A stretch of 64,000 nt of DNA from an uncultured Micrococcales bacterium. Lineage in GTDB: Bacteria > Actinomycetota > Actinomycetes > Actinomycetales > Microbacteriaceae. The stretch covers positions 1 to 64,000 of the forward strand of contig CAJXZO010000003.1 of assembly GCA_913062975.1 (NCBI GenBank). Reading direction: 5' to 3'. Numbering within the stretch: position 1 is the first letter of the stretch; each line of letters starts with the position of its first letter. The translations under genes and the position numbers were made by a program. The notes under the pieces are model-generated. The model had not been told where the DNA came from and ran no database searches. It worked only from the letters and a program-made list of their open reading frames with translations. Of this stretch, positions 56,191-62,935 are shown in pieces.

Positions 56191-56196
56191 TAGACT
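56191..56196 (+). promoter_or_regulatory. Possible -10 element of a leaderless mqo promoter
   Basis: TAGACT lies between the VIT stop and mqo, 6 nt before a GTG and 9 nt before the ATG at 56206. There is no Shine-Dalgarno. It is the same hexamer as before thrS. mqo may therefore be transcribed independently of the VIT gene, though read-through is also possible. Confidence 0.4.
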
Positions 56197-56205
56197 TATC
56201 AAGTG

Positions 56206-57672
56206 ATGGATCAAACACCCAGGTATGACTATGTGCTGATTGGCGCTGGGATAATGAGTGCCACCTACGGCATTTATCTGAAACTTCTGAAGCCTGAGCT
56301 AAACATTGCCATCATCGAGCGCTTGGACTCGCCAGCCATGGAATCAAGTGATGTTTGGAATAACGCCGGCACCGGGCACGCAGCACTGTGTGAACTGAAC
56401 TACATGCCAGACAGCACCGATGGTTCACTCCCCTCCCCCAAAAAAGCAATTGACATCAACGAGCAATTCGTGTTTTCAAGGCAGTTGTGGTCCTATTTCG
56501 TGCAACAGGGAATCCTTGATGATCCTAAGACATTCATCAACTCCGTTCCACATATGACATTCGTTCGAGGTGCAAAAGACGTTGACTATCTGCGCAGACG
56601 CCATCGTGTTCTCAAGGACGAGCCGTTGTTTGAAGGCATGGAATACAGCGAGGATTTCTCCCAAATCAGTCAGTGGACACCACTATTGATTGAAGGTCGT
56701 GACGACGAGGTCATTGCCGCCACAAAAATAGACAGCGGAACAGATGTAGACTACGGCGAGATGACCCGCCAAATGATTCACTGGCTGGAAGAAAATGGCG
56801 TTGAGCTGATCACCAACACCGATGTCTCCAGACTCAGGAAACTGCAAGACGGTGGCTGGGAGATCAAAACCAAAAACCCCAGAAATATATATTTCGCTGC
56901 AAACAAGGTATTTGTGGGTGCCGGCGGTTATGCATTGAAGATGTTGCAATCGGCGGGGATTGAGGAAGCCAAAGGCTATGGAACTTTCCCCGTAAGCGGT
57001 CACTTCCTAAGAACGGATAACCCAGAAATCGTGAAGCAGCACTGGGCAAAGGTTTACTCCCAGGCTGCAGTTGGAGCACCGCCAATGAGTGTTCCACACC
57101 TTGACACCCGACTCGTAAACGGACAGCCATCTTTGCTGTTTGGTCCTTTTGCCGGGTTTAATTTGAAATTTTTGAAATCTGGATCCTTCCTTGATCTTCC
57201 GATGAGCATCCGCCCAGCGAACCTCATCCCCTATATTTCGGTCGCGGTTAACAATCTTGGGCTTCTGAAATACCTGATCACTGAGATTTTGAAATCTAAG
57301 AAGAAGAAATTTGAGGGTCTTCGTGAATTTGTTCCAGCGGCCAGAGAAGAGGACTGGGAGCTATACGAGGCTGGACAGCGCGCCCAGGTGATTGCACCCA
57401 AGGGAAAGCTTGGAACGCTTCAGTTTGGAACACAAGTTATAAGCGCATCAGATAAAACCATTGCAGGACTCTTGGGGGCTTCACCCGGAGCAAGCGTTTC
57501 GGCGAAAGTGATGATGGATGTCCTCAGCCAACTTGAACCAGAAATGGTAAAAGCCAACACGGAAGAAATAAGAAAAATGGTTCCAAGCTTCCAAAAGCCA
57601 GTTAATTCTGACTCAACATTGGCAAAAAAGATTTTGCAAGATACCGCGAAAGCCTTAGACCTCACCAAGTAG
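56206..57672 (+). CDS. mqo: Malate:quinone oxidoreductase
   Basis: Mqo is a peripheral membrane FAD enzyme that oxidises malate to oxaloacetate and reduces quinone, serving both the TCA cycle and respiration. The FAD-binding loop is YVLIGAGIMSATYG (about residues 9-22), followed by the family patterns NAGTGHAALCELNY and FGPFAGFNLKFLKSGS; the C-terminal GLLGASPGASVSAKVM is conserved. I use the ATG at 56206 (488 aa); the ORF track adds one GTG codon. The stop is 1 nt from the 3' end of a convergent tRNA-Val. Confidence 0.97.
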   Translation: MDQTPRYDYVLIGAGIMSATYGIYLKLLKPELNIAIIERLDSPAMESSDVWNNAGTGHAALCELNYMPDSTDGSLPSPKKAIDINEQFVFSRQLWSYFVQQGILDDPKTFINSVPHMTFVRGAKDVDYLRRRHRVLKDEPLFEGMEYSEDFSQISQWTPLLIEGRDDEVIAATKIDSGTDVDYGEMTRQMIHWLEENGVELITNTDVSRLRKLQDGGWEIKTKNPRNIYFAANKVFVGAGGYALKMLQSAGIEEAKGYGTFPVSGHFLRTDNPEIVKQHWAKVYSQAAVGAPPMSVPHLDTRLVNGQPSLLFGPFAGFNLKFLKSGSFLDLPMSIRPANLIPYISVAVNNLGLLKYLITEILKSKKKKFEGLREFVPAAREEDWELYEAGQRAQVIAPKGKLGTLQFGTQVISASDKTIAGLLGASPGASVSAKVMMDVLSQLEPEMVKANTEEIRKMVPSFQKPVNSDSTLAKKILQDTAKALDLTK

Positions 57673-57673
57673 T

Positions 57674-57748
57674 TGGTGGGCGATACTGGGTTCGAACCAG
57701 TGACCTCTTCCGTGTCAGGGAAGCGCGCTACCACTGCGCCAATCGCCC
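57674..57748 (-). tRNA. tRNA-Val (GAC), CCA encoded
   Basis: The cloverleaf folds from GGGCGAT...ATCGCCC (acceptor stem), D arm GCGCAGTGGTAGCGC, anticodon stem CTTCC/GGAAG with loop CTGACAC (anticodon GAC), and T arm ACTGG-TTCGAAC-CCAGT. The discriminator A is followed by a genome-encoded CCA. It is the last of three tRNAs and converges on mqo. Confidence 0.95.
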
Positions 57749-57766
57749 TTCTTAGTTTCTCTTGCG

Positions 57767-57837
57767 AGGTGAAGACGGGATTCGAACCCGTGTAGACGGC
57801 TTTGCAGGCCGCTGCCTCGCCTCTCGGCCACTCCACC
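57767..57837 (-). tRNA. tRNA-Cys (GCA)
   Basis: The acceptor stem is GGTGGAG/CTTCACC (one G-U pair), the anticodon loop CTGCAAA gives anticodon GCA, and the T arm is ACGGG-TTCGAAT-CCCGT. The discriminator is U, the known identity base of tRNA-Cys. The 3' CCA is not encoded. It is the middle gene of the Gly-Cys-Val operon. Confidence 0.95.
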
Positions 57838-57869
57838 GTTAGATCAAAAAGCGAAAACTCTCCAATCAG

Positions 57870-57941
57870 AGCGGATGACGAGATTCGAACTCGCGACCCT
57901 CACCTTGGCAAGGTGATGCGCTACCGCTGCGCCACATCCGC
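57870..57941 (-). tRNA. tRNA-Gly (GCC)
   Basis: The acceptor stem is GCGGATG/CATCCGC, the anticodon stem CACCT/AGGTG encloses TGCCA with anticodon GCC, and the T arm is GCGAG-TTCGAAT-CTCGT. The discriminator is U and CCA is not encoded. It is the first gene of the three-tRNA operon; a promoter lies upstream. Confidence 0.95.
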
Positions 57942-57965
57942 ATGCCCTCTTTTGAGTGCTTGGCT

Positions 57966-57994
57966 ATTATGCCACAAAACCAGGAGGTTGTGAT
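57966..57994 (-). promoter_or_regulatory. Promoter of the tRNA-Gly-Cys-Val operon
   Basis: On the minus strand ATCACA (four of six to TTGACA), a 17-bp spacer and CATAAT (five of six to TATAAT) lie 25 nt before the tRNA-Gly 5' end. The spacing is optimal, and the three tRNAs follow with short gaps and no other promoter between them. Confidence 0.6.
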
Positions 57995-58045
57995 TGAACC
58001 AATTGGGGGTTAGGCATATTTTTTAGTTAGTGCTAATCTTATGAA

Positions 58046-58082
58046 GCACAAAGCGGCGGAGCCAGGCTCCGCCGCAAAGTGC
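58046..58082 (-). terminator. Strong GC-rich hairpin downstream of amtB, probable terminator
   Basis: GCGGCGGAGC-CAG-GCTCCGCCGC is a perfect 10-bp inverted repeat with a 3-nt loop, only 8 bp past the amtB stop. It is nested in an outer GCAC/GTGC stem separated by a 3x3 internal loop (AAA/AAA on the plus strand). On the minus strand the core is followed by TTTGTGCTT, a weak U-tract, so it most likely ends amtB transcription ahead of the tRNA operon. Its GC content is far above the surroundings. Confidence 0.65.
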
Positions 58083-58090
58083 TTATGGCA

Positions 58091-59311
58091 TTACTTTTGT
58101 GACGCGGTGTCCTCGCCGAAGCTGTATGCAGCCTCACCGTGTACCACTACGTCAACTCCAGCGATCTCATCTTCTGATGTCACCCTGAAGCCCATTGTCT
58201 TCTCGATTGCAAAACCAAGGATCAAAGCAACCACAAAGCTGTATGCAAGCACACCGAAGGCGGCGATTGCCTGAACAACTAGTTGACCGAAGTCACCACC
58301 GGTGAACAATCCGGTGTCGATTGCGAAAAATCCGAGGTAAAGGGTTCCCACCATTCCGGCTACCAGGTGGATACCAACTACATCGAGGGAGTCGTCATAG
58401 CCAAGCTTGAATTTCAGTTCAATTGCGTAGGCACTGATTGCACCGGCAATTACACCAAGAAGAAGAGCAAAGCCTGGGGTTACGTTGGCACATGCTGGTG
58501 TAATTGCTACTAGACCTGAAACCGCACCGCTGGCTGCACCAACACTTGTTGCCTTACCTTCCTTGAACTTCTCAACTACCAACCAACCCAAGATGGCGGC
58601 TGCAGTTGCACCCAAGGTGTTTACAGTGATTAGTCCAGCGTTAGCCATTCCATTGGCAAACTCCGCTCCAACGTTGAATCCGAACCAACCGAACCAGAGA
58701 AGTGCTGCACCTAGAAGCACCAAAGGCACTGAGTGTGGCTGCATGATGCCCTTTGAGAACCCAAAGCGCTTACCCAAAACAATTGACAGCGCCAATGCCG
58801 CAGCACCCGCGTTGACGTGGACGGCAGTTCCACCCGCGTAGTCAATTACCTCTGGCAGACCCAAAGCTGTTCCCAGCTCCATGATCCATCCGCCACCCCA
58901 GACCCATGCGGCAACTGGGAAGTAAACAAGTGTCGACCAAATTCCTGCAAACACCATCCATGCACCAAATTTCGCACGGTCAGCAATTGCACCAGAAATA
59001 AGAGCGACAGTAATAATTGCAAATGTTGCACCGAATGCCGCACCAATCAGATCTTCATTTCCAAGACCCTCAAGTCCGAATGATGCAAATGGGTTACCAC
59101 TGAAGTCATATGGATTCTCCACGGCGGACATGCTAAATCCGTAGAGCACCCACAGGACCGAAATCAGTGCCAATGAGCCGAAACTCATCATCATCATGCT
59201 GACAACACTCTTTGCCTTCACCAATCCTCCATAGAAGAAGGCCAGACCGGGAGTCATAAGTAATACAAGTGCGGTCGCGGTGACCGCCCAGCTGAATTCG
59301 CCAGTATCCAT
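58091..59311 (-). CDS. amtB: Ammonium transporter (Amt/MEP/Rh family)
   Basis: The 406-aa polytopic protein starts MDTGEFSWAVTATALVLLMTPGLAFFYGG and has about eleven hydrophobic segments. Family residues are seen in PGLAFFYGGLVKAKSVVSMM, GGTAVHVNAGAAALALS (first pore His) and DVVGIHLVAGMVGTLYLG (second pore His). The ATG at 59311 with GGAAAGGAAA upstream replaces the longer ORF start. No glnK or glnD follows, unlike the common amtB-glnK pair, so PII control, if any, comes from elsewhere. The ammonium would feed glutamine synthetase and GltBD. Confidence 0.96.
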   Translation of the reverse strand: MDTGEFSWAVTATALVLLMTPGLAFFYGGLVKAKSVVSMMMMSFGSLALISVLWVLYGFSMSAVENPYDFSGNPFASFGLEGLGNEDLIGAAFGATFAIITVALISGAIADRAKFGAWMVFAGIWSTLVYFPVAAWVWGGGWIMELGTALGLPEVIDYAGGTAVHVNAGAAALALSIVLGKRFGFSKGIMQPHSVPLVLLGAALLWFGWFGFNVGAEFANGMANAGLITVNTLGATAAAILGWLVVEKFKEGKATSVGAASGAVSGLVAITPACANVTPGFALLLGVIAGAISAYAIELKFKLGYDDSLDVVGIHLVAGMVGTLYLGFFAIDTGLFTGGDFGQLVVQAIAAFGVLAYSFVVALILGFAIEKTMGFRVTSEDEIAGVDVVVHGEAAYSFGEDTASQK

Positions 59312-59362
59312 AAGATTTCCTTTCCAAGAATATTTCTCGTGGCTTAATAGTCGACCTTTGGT

Positions 59363-59400
59363 GTTACAGGCGATGGTTAGAAATGTTTCAACCATGTAAA
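59363..59400 (-). promoter_or_regulatory. amtB promoter, overlapping a GlnR-box-like pattern
   Basis: On the minus strand TTGAAA, 17 bp and TGTAAC form a good -35/-10 pair about 50 nt upstream of the amtB ATG. The same stretch reads TTTAC-N6-GAAAC-N17-GTAAC, which resembles the actinobacterial GlnR operator (GTnAC/GAAAC half-sites at 11-bp steps), although one half-site is poor. The half-sites coincide with the promoter hexamers, so the resemblance may be chance. The rest of the amtB-zapE gap holds nothing else I can identify. Confidence 0.5.
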
Positions 59401-59497
59401 AAAAATATTGGACAAATTATCGAGTGAGAAAGCCCAAATTCCAGCGAAACAGCAGGTCTGCTATCTAACTGCACATGGTTGGTTTAGTGCAAACACA

Positions 59498-60499
59498 CTA
59501 AGAAAAATGAAGTGTTCGGGAACTGAGAGCAGATATCCGAGAAACACTGCGCATATATTTCTTGCGATAACCACCAGCAATCATCTCATCGGTGAAGATG
59601 TCGGTCAGCGGCAAATCACCACTTGACCTGACAGGTATCTGGAGTTCGTAGGCTCGATCTATAAAGCTCACGAAGCGCAGGGCTTCCACCTGATCGTGAA
59701 GCTTATGCACATCTGTCAGCAGGATTCCCTGAAGGCCTTTTAGCAAATATCTATACTTCGTCGGATGCAGTGTTCCTAGATGTTTCAGCACAGCAGGAAA
59801 GCTGTCCAAAGAGACCCCCTCTGCTGTTAGCTTTAGAAGCTCAGAATCATCGAGTAACTCACTGTGTGCATCTATGTCGCGATGACGATAATCTTCACCG
59901 TCAACGCCGACAATCTTGAATCTTTCTCCCAGCCCCTGAATCTCACGCTTGAAATCCTCAGCTGCGAATCGCCCCTCCCCCAAGGCGTTGGGTGGTGTAT
60001 TCGAAGTCGCTGCAAATTTCACTCCACCTGCAGACAGTTCTTTCAAGAGTCTGGACATGATCATTGTGTCGCCTGGGTCATCTAGCTCGAATTCATCAAT
60101 GCACACCAACTCATACTTGAACAATCGCTTGACCATTTCCTGAAAACCTAGATAGCCAGTGATGGCGGTTAGATCTAAAAAGGCTCCGAAAACCTTAGGT
60201 CCTTTGTATTGGTGCCAAATGCCTGCCAACAGATGTGTCTTGCCAACTCCAAATCCACCATCCAGATAGATGCCCGGATAGGACTGTTTCTTGCCAAGTA
60301 GTCGTTTTCTGCCACTGAGAAAACTCTTAGCTTCACTCACCGCCTGCGCCTGCGATGGATAGCGAGAATCTGGTCTGTAACTAGCGAAGGTTGCATGTTC
60401 GAATTCTGGGGGTGGAACCAAGTCTGCTATCAGCGTATCTGCGGAAACAGTTGGAGATATTTTCACCAGGGATGCCCCAGAGTGAGATGATTGTTTCAT
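59498..60499 (-). CDS. zapE: ZapE/AFG1-like AAA+ ATPase
   Basis: The 333-aa P-loop ATPase resembles ZapE (cell division, E. coli) and mitochondrial AFG1. Walker A is LDGGFGVGKTHLLAG (about residues 79-93), Walker B LVCIDEFELDDPGD, and the sensor region FAATSNTPPNALGEGRF is typical. Its role here is uncertain; ZapE homologues are linked to division under stress. The ATG at 60499 has GAAGG upstream. It is divergent from the sulfurtransferase gene, a neighbourhood also seen in other actinobacteria. Confidence 0.93.
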   Translation of the reverse strand: MKQSSHSGASLVKISPTVSADTLIADLVPPPEFEHATFASYRPDSRYPSQAQAVSEAKSFLSGRKRLLGKKQSYPGIYLDGGFGVGKTHLLAGIWHQYKGPKVFGAFLDLTAITGYLGFQEMVKRLFKYELVCIDEFELDDPGDTMIMSRLLKELSAGGVKFAATSNTPPNALGEGRFAAEDFKREIQGLGERFKIVGVDGEDYRHRDIDAHSELLDDSELLKLTAEGVSLDSFPAVLKHLGTLHPTKYRYLLKGLQGILLTDVHKLHDQVEALRFVSFIDRAYELQIPVRSSGDLPLTDIFTDEMIAGGYRKKYMRSVSRISALSSRTLHFS

Positions 60500-60548
60500 T
60501 AAATACCTTCGAATTAACTAAAGTCTAGCGACCTAGGACGGATTAGAT

Positions 60549-61433
60549 ATGAATCTTGATTCAAGTGAAAAAATTGCAGGCTATGCGCACCCAGAAGCTT
60601 TGGTCTCAACTCAATGGGTAGCTGAAAATCTTGGTAAACACGGAATCACCCTGGTTGAGAGCAATGAGGACATCTTGCTTTATGAAACCGGGCACATCGA
60701 GGGGGCGGTAAAGCTTGACTGGCACACAGAACTAAACCACCCGCTGAGGCGCGACTACCTTGAGCCAGAGCAGTTCGCCGAACTGATGAGCAGAAAAGGT
60801 ATCTCTAGGGAAGACACCGTTGTTATCTATGGAGACCGCTCTAACTGGTGGGCAACATACGCTTTCTGGGTATTCAAGTTATTTGGCCACGAGGATGTTC
60901 GCATCATGGATGGTGGCAGGGCACTGTGGATCAGTGAGGGCAGAGAACTAACCAAAGAGATTCCCGAGGGAACAACCGAGTATCCAGTGGTTTCCAGAAG
61001 GGACTCTGAAATCCGTGCCTTCCGCGACGAAGTTTTGAACCACCTCGGCAAGCCATTGATTGATGTTCGAAGCTTTCCCGAATACACCGGGGAGAGACTA
61101 CACATGGCGGATTTCCCGAATGAGGGTGCGACAGTTGGTGGTCACATTCCAACAGCCCACAGCATTCCCTGGTCCACAGCAACAGCAGAGGATGAAACTT
61201 TTTTGCCTAAAGCTGAACTGGAGCAGATCTATATTGAAAAAACTGGTTTCAGCAAAGATGCAGACTTCATTGCCTACTGTCGTATTGGCGAAAGAAGCAG
61301 CCACACCTGGTTTGTTTTGAAATACCTTTTGGGTCTGAGCTCTGTCAAAAATTACGATGGAAGCTGGACCGAATGGGGTAACCTGGTTGGCGTTCCAATT
61401 GCCAAGGGAGAATTACCTGGAGAGGCCGCTTGA
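60549..61433 (+). CDS. sseA: Thiosulfate/3-mercaptopyruvate sulfurtransferase (two-domain rhodanese)
   Basis: The 294-aa protein has two rhodanese domains. The C-terminal one carries the active Cys244 in [14 protein letters not shown], the CRIGERSS loop of the actinobacterial thiosulfate sulfurtransferase (CysA/SseA) type; the N-terminal one ([14 protein letters not shown]) lacks the cysteine, as is normal. It should move sulfane sulfur from thiosulfate or 3-mercaptopyruvate. It overlaps the SufE-like gene by 4 bp (TTGA), which suggests a shared role in sulfur transfer. The distinction between thiosulfate and mercaptopyruvate as substrate is not certain. Confidence 0.92.
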   Translation: MNLDSSEKIAGYAHPEALVSTQWVAENLGKHGITLVESNEDILLYETGHIEGAVKLDWHTELNHPLRRDYLEPEQFAELMSRKGISREDTVVIYGDRSNWWATYAFWVFKLFGHEDVRIMDGGRALWISEGRELTKEIPEGTTEYPVVSRRDSEIRAFRDEVLNHLGKPLIDVRSFPEYTGERLHMADFPNEGATVGGHIPTAHSIPWSTATAEDETFLPKAELEQIYIEKTGFSKDADFIAYCRIGERSSHTWFVLKYLLGLSSVKNYDGSWTEWGNLVGVPIAKGELPGEAA

Positions 61434-61837
61434 GTGGTAACGAAGTAATCGACAATTTCACTCTTCTGCCGGAGGCAGAGAGGCTAAATATGCTACTGGA
61501 GTATTCAGAGGCATTACCGGCAGTGCCAGAAGAGCATGACGGATTTGATTTCGAACGAGTCGAGGAATGTCAATCACCTGTCTATTTGGCGGTTGAGGTT
61601 GATAACGGCAAAGTGAGTCTTTTTTTTGATGCTCCCCGAGAAGCCCCCACCACCAGGGGCTTTGCATCAGTGCTGCATTCTGCTCTAGATCAATCAAGTG
61701 TTGAAGAGGTCATAAACTTCGATGACTCTTTTCCAGACAAGCTAGGCATTGCCCACCTCATCTCCCCCCTTCGCATGAGGGGCATCAGAGGAATGATTGG
61801 GCGCATAAAGAGACTCACAAGAGAATTGAGTGAGTAA
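61430..61837 (+). CDS. SufE-family sulfur acceptor protein
   Basis: The 135-aa protein has the SufE/YgdK pattern: the acceptor Cys47 in [13 protein letters not shown], and a conserved C-terminal helix region ([29 protein letters not shown]). SufE proteins take persulfide from a cysteine desulfurase such as SufS. No sufS or sufB-D is nearby; the partner here may be the adjacent sulfurtransferase or a desulfurase elsewhere. The start is a TTG in a TTGA overlap with sseA. Confidence 0.88.
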   Translation: MSGNEVIDNFTLLPEAERLNMLLEYSEALPAVPEEHDGFDFERVEECQSPVYLAVEVDNGKVSLFFDAPREAPTTRGFASVLHSALDQSSVEEVINFDDSFPDKLGIAHLISPLRMRGIRGMIGRIKRLTRELSE

Positions 61838-62339
61838 CTCCCCCAATTTGCTATCCAAACTGGATAGCAGTGTTTTACTCATGGTGTTCGAGTTGGAACA
61901 CGGATTCTCAATTGATGGGAAATCAGCACAACTTGGTGGTGCTTACGACCGAGAGCTAATTGTTGCACTGAGACAATGGGCTCAAATCATTGTCACCACC
62001 GTGAAAACAGCGGAGGCTGAAGCCTACGTTCAACCAAAAAAGCCTCTTGTTTTGCTAAGCAGACAAGGATCTGGGGCTGAGTGGCTAGAAGCAAGCAGGC
62101 TTGACTGGTCGCAACCAAGCTTTGAAGATGCGATTGCAAACAAAAAAGTACTTTACGAAACAGGCTTGAGTTCATCCAGAGAGCTAATCAGCTTGGGTTT
62201 TATAAGGCAGGTCCTAATTCACCATGACAAGCCAGAATTCCACCCAGAGGAGCATATGAAGTTTGGTTTAGATCACATTGCCACAGAGCCTTACTACAAT
62301 CGTCACATTTCGCTATTTCAGCGGCGTGGCAGAGAATAG
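61830..62339 (+). CDS. RibD C-terminal-domain-like (dihydrofolate-reductase fold) protein
   Basis: This 169-aa protein contains GFSIDGKSAQLGGAYDRELI, ALRQWAQIIVTTVKTAEAEA and PLVLLSRQGS, which recall the start of RibD_C/pyrimidine-reductase-like domains (S-x-DG-x..., LR..AD.I.v...T, ...P.vv.S). It is shorter than typical stand-alone members (about 220-240 aa) and I cannot place its substrate-binding residues. A reductase function is therefore a hypothesis. It starts at a GTG overlapping the SufE-like gene by 8 bp and sits in the sseA-sufE-DUF3000-rnd cluster found in related genera (from memory). Confidence 0.65.
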   Translation: MSNSPNLLSKLDSSVLLMVFELEHGFSIDGKSAQLGGAYDRELIVALRQWAQIIVTTVKTAEAEAYVQPKKPLVLLSRQGSGAEWLEASRLDWSQPSFEDAIANKKVLYETGLSSSRELISLGFIRQVLIHHDKPEFHPEEHMKFGLDHIATEPYYNRHISLFQRRGRE

Positions 62340-62368
62340 AGCTAGCTTGGCAAAACTAGGTTTGTCGA

Positions 62369-62935
62369 GTGAAGCTTGAACTGCCAAAAGAGATCAGCGA
62401 GGAATTCGGCCAGCGTCTCGCCCCGATAGCCAGCCTTGCAGAACGAAGTGAAATCCATCTAACTCAGATTGCAGCCCCAAAGGGCATCGCCCAGGAGGCC
62501 ATTGCTGTCTCTGCTGAGGTCATTCACGCGGACCACTCTGATGCCGATAGAGGAATTGGTCGATTGGTTATTTGCAGAGACACCAGCTACCCAGAGGGCT
62601 GGAACAGCGAATATCGAATTATTCTCTATGCCAAATCACCGGTCGATATCGATATGGGCAAAGACGCAGTTGTGGATGAACTTCCGTGGAACTGGCTCAT
62701 GGATTCACTTGAGCAAAAATCAGCCAATTTCCACAGCGAAGCAGGAACCACAACCAGAATCCTATCCACCGGCCATGGCTCACTAACATCACAGTCTCAG
62801 CATGCTGAAATTGAAATCAGAGCCAGCTGGGCCCCAGAAGATGAAGATCTTTCAAAACACCTGGATGCGTTTCAACAATTGCTGGCATTGATCAGCGGTT
62901 TGCCCCCAGCGGACGTGACAGTGGTGCCAGTTTGA
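62369..62935 (+). CDS. DUF3000 family protein
   Basis: The 188-aa protein fits the actinobacterial DUF3000 pattern: IAQEAIAVSAEVI, IGRLVICRDTSYPEGWNSEY, LPWNWLMDSL, GTTTRILSTGHGSL, EIEIRASWAPE and a terminal LALISGLPPADVTVVPV. The function is unknown; there are no membrane segments and no catalytic motif I recognise. It is encoded just before ribonuclease D, as in other actinobacteria. The start is a GTG at 62369 after a 29-bp gap without a strong Shine-Dalgarno. Confidence 0.9.
   Translation: MKLELPKEISEEFGQRLAPIASLAERSEIHLTQIAAPKGIAQEAIAVSAEVIHADHSDADRGIGRLVICRDTSYPEGWNSEYRIILYAKSPVDIDMGKDAVVDELPWNWLMDSLEQKSANFHSEAGTTTRILSTGHGSLTSQSQHAEIEIRASWAPEDEDLSKHLDAFQQLLALISGLPPADVTVVPV

Noticed and set aside
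59484-59501. Inverted repeat TTAGTG-N6-CACTAA across the zapE stop as a terminator
   Set aside because: The stem is short and AT-rich and has no U-tract after it on the minus strand.
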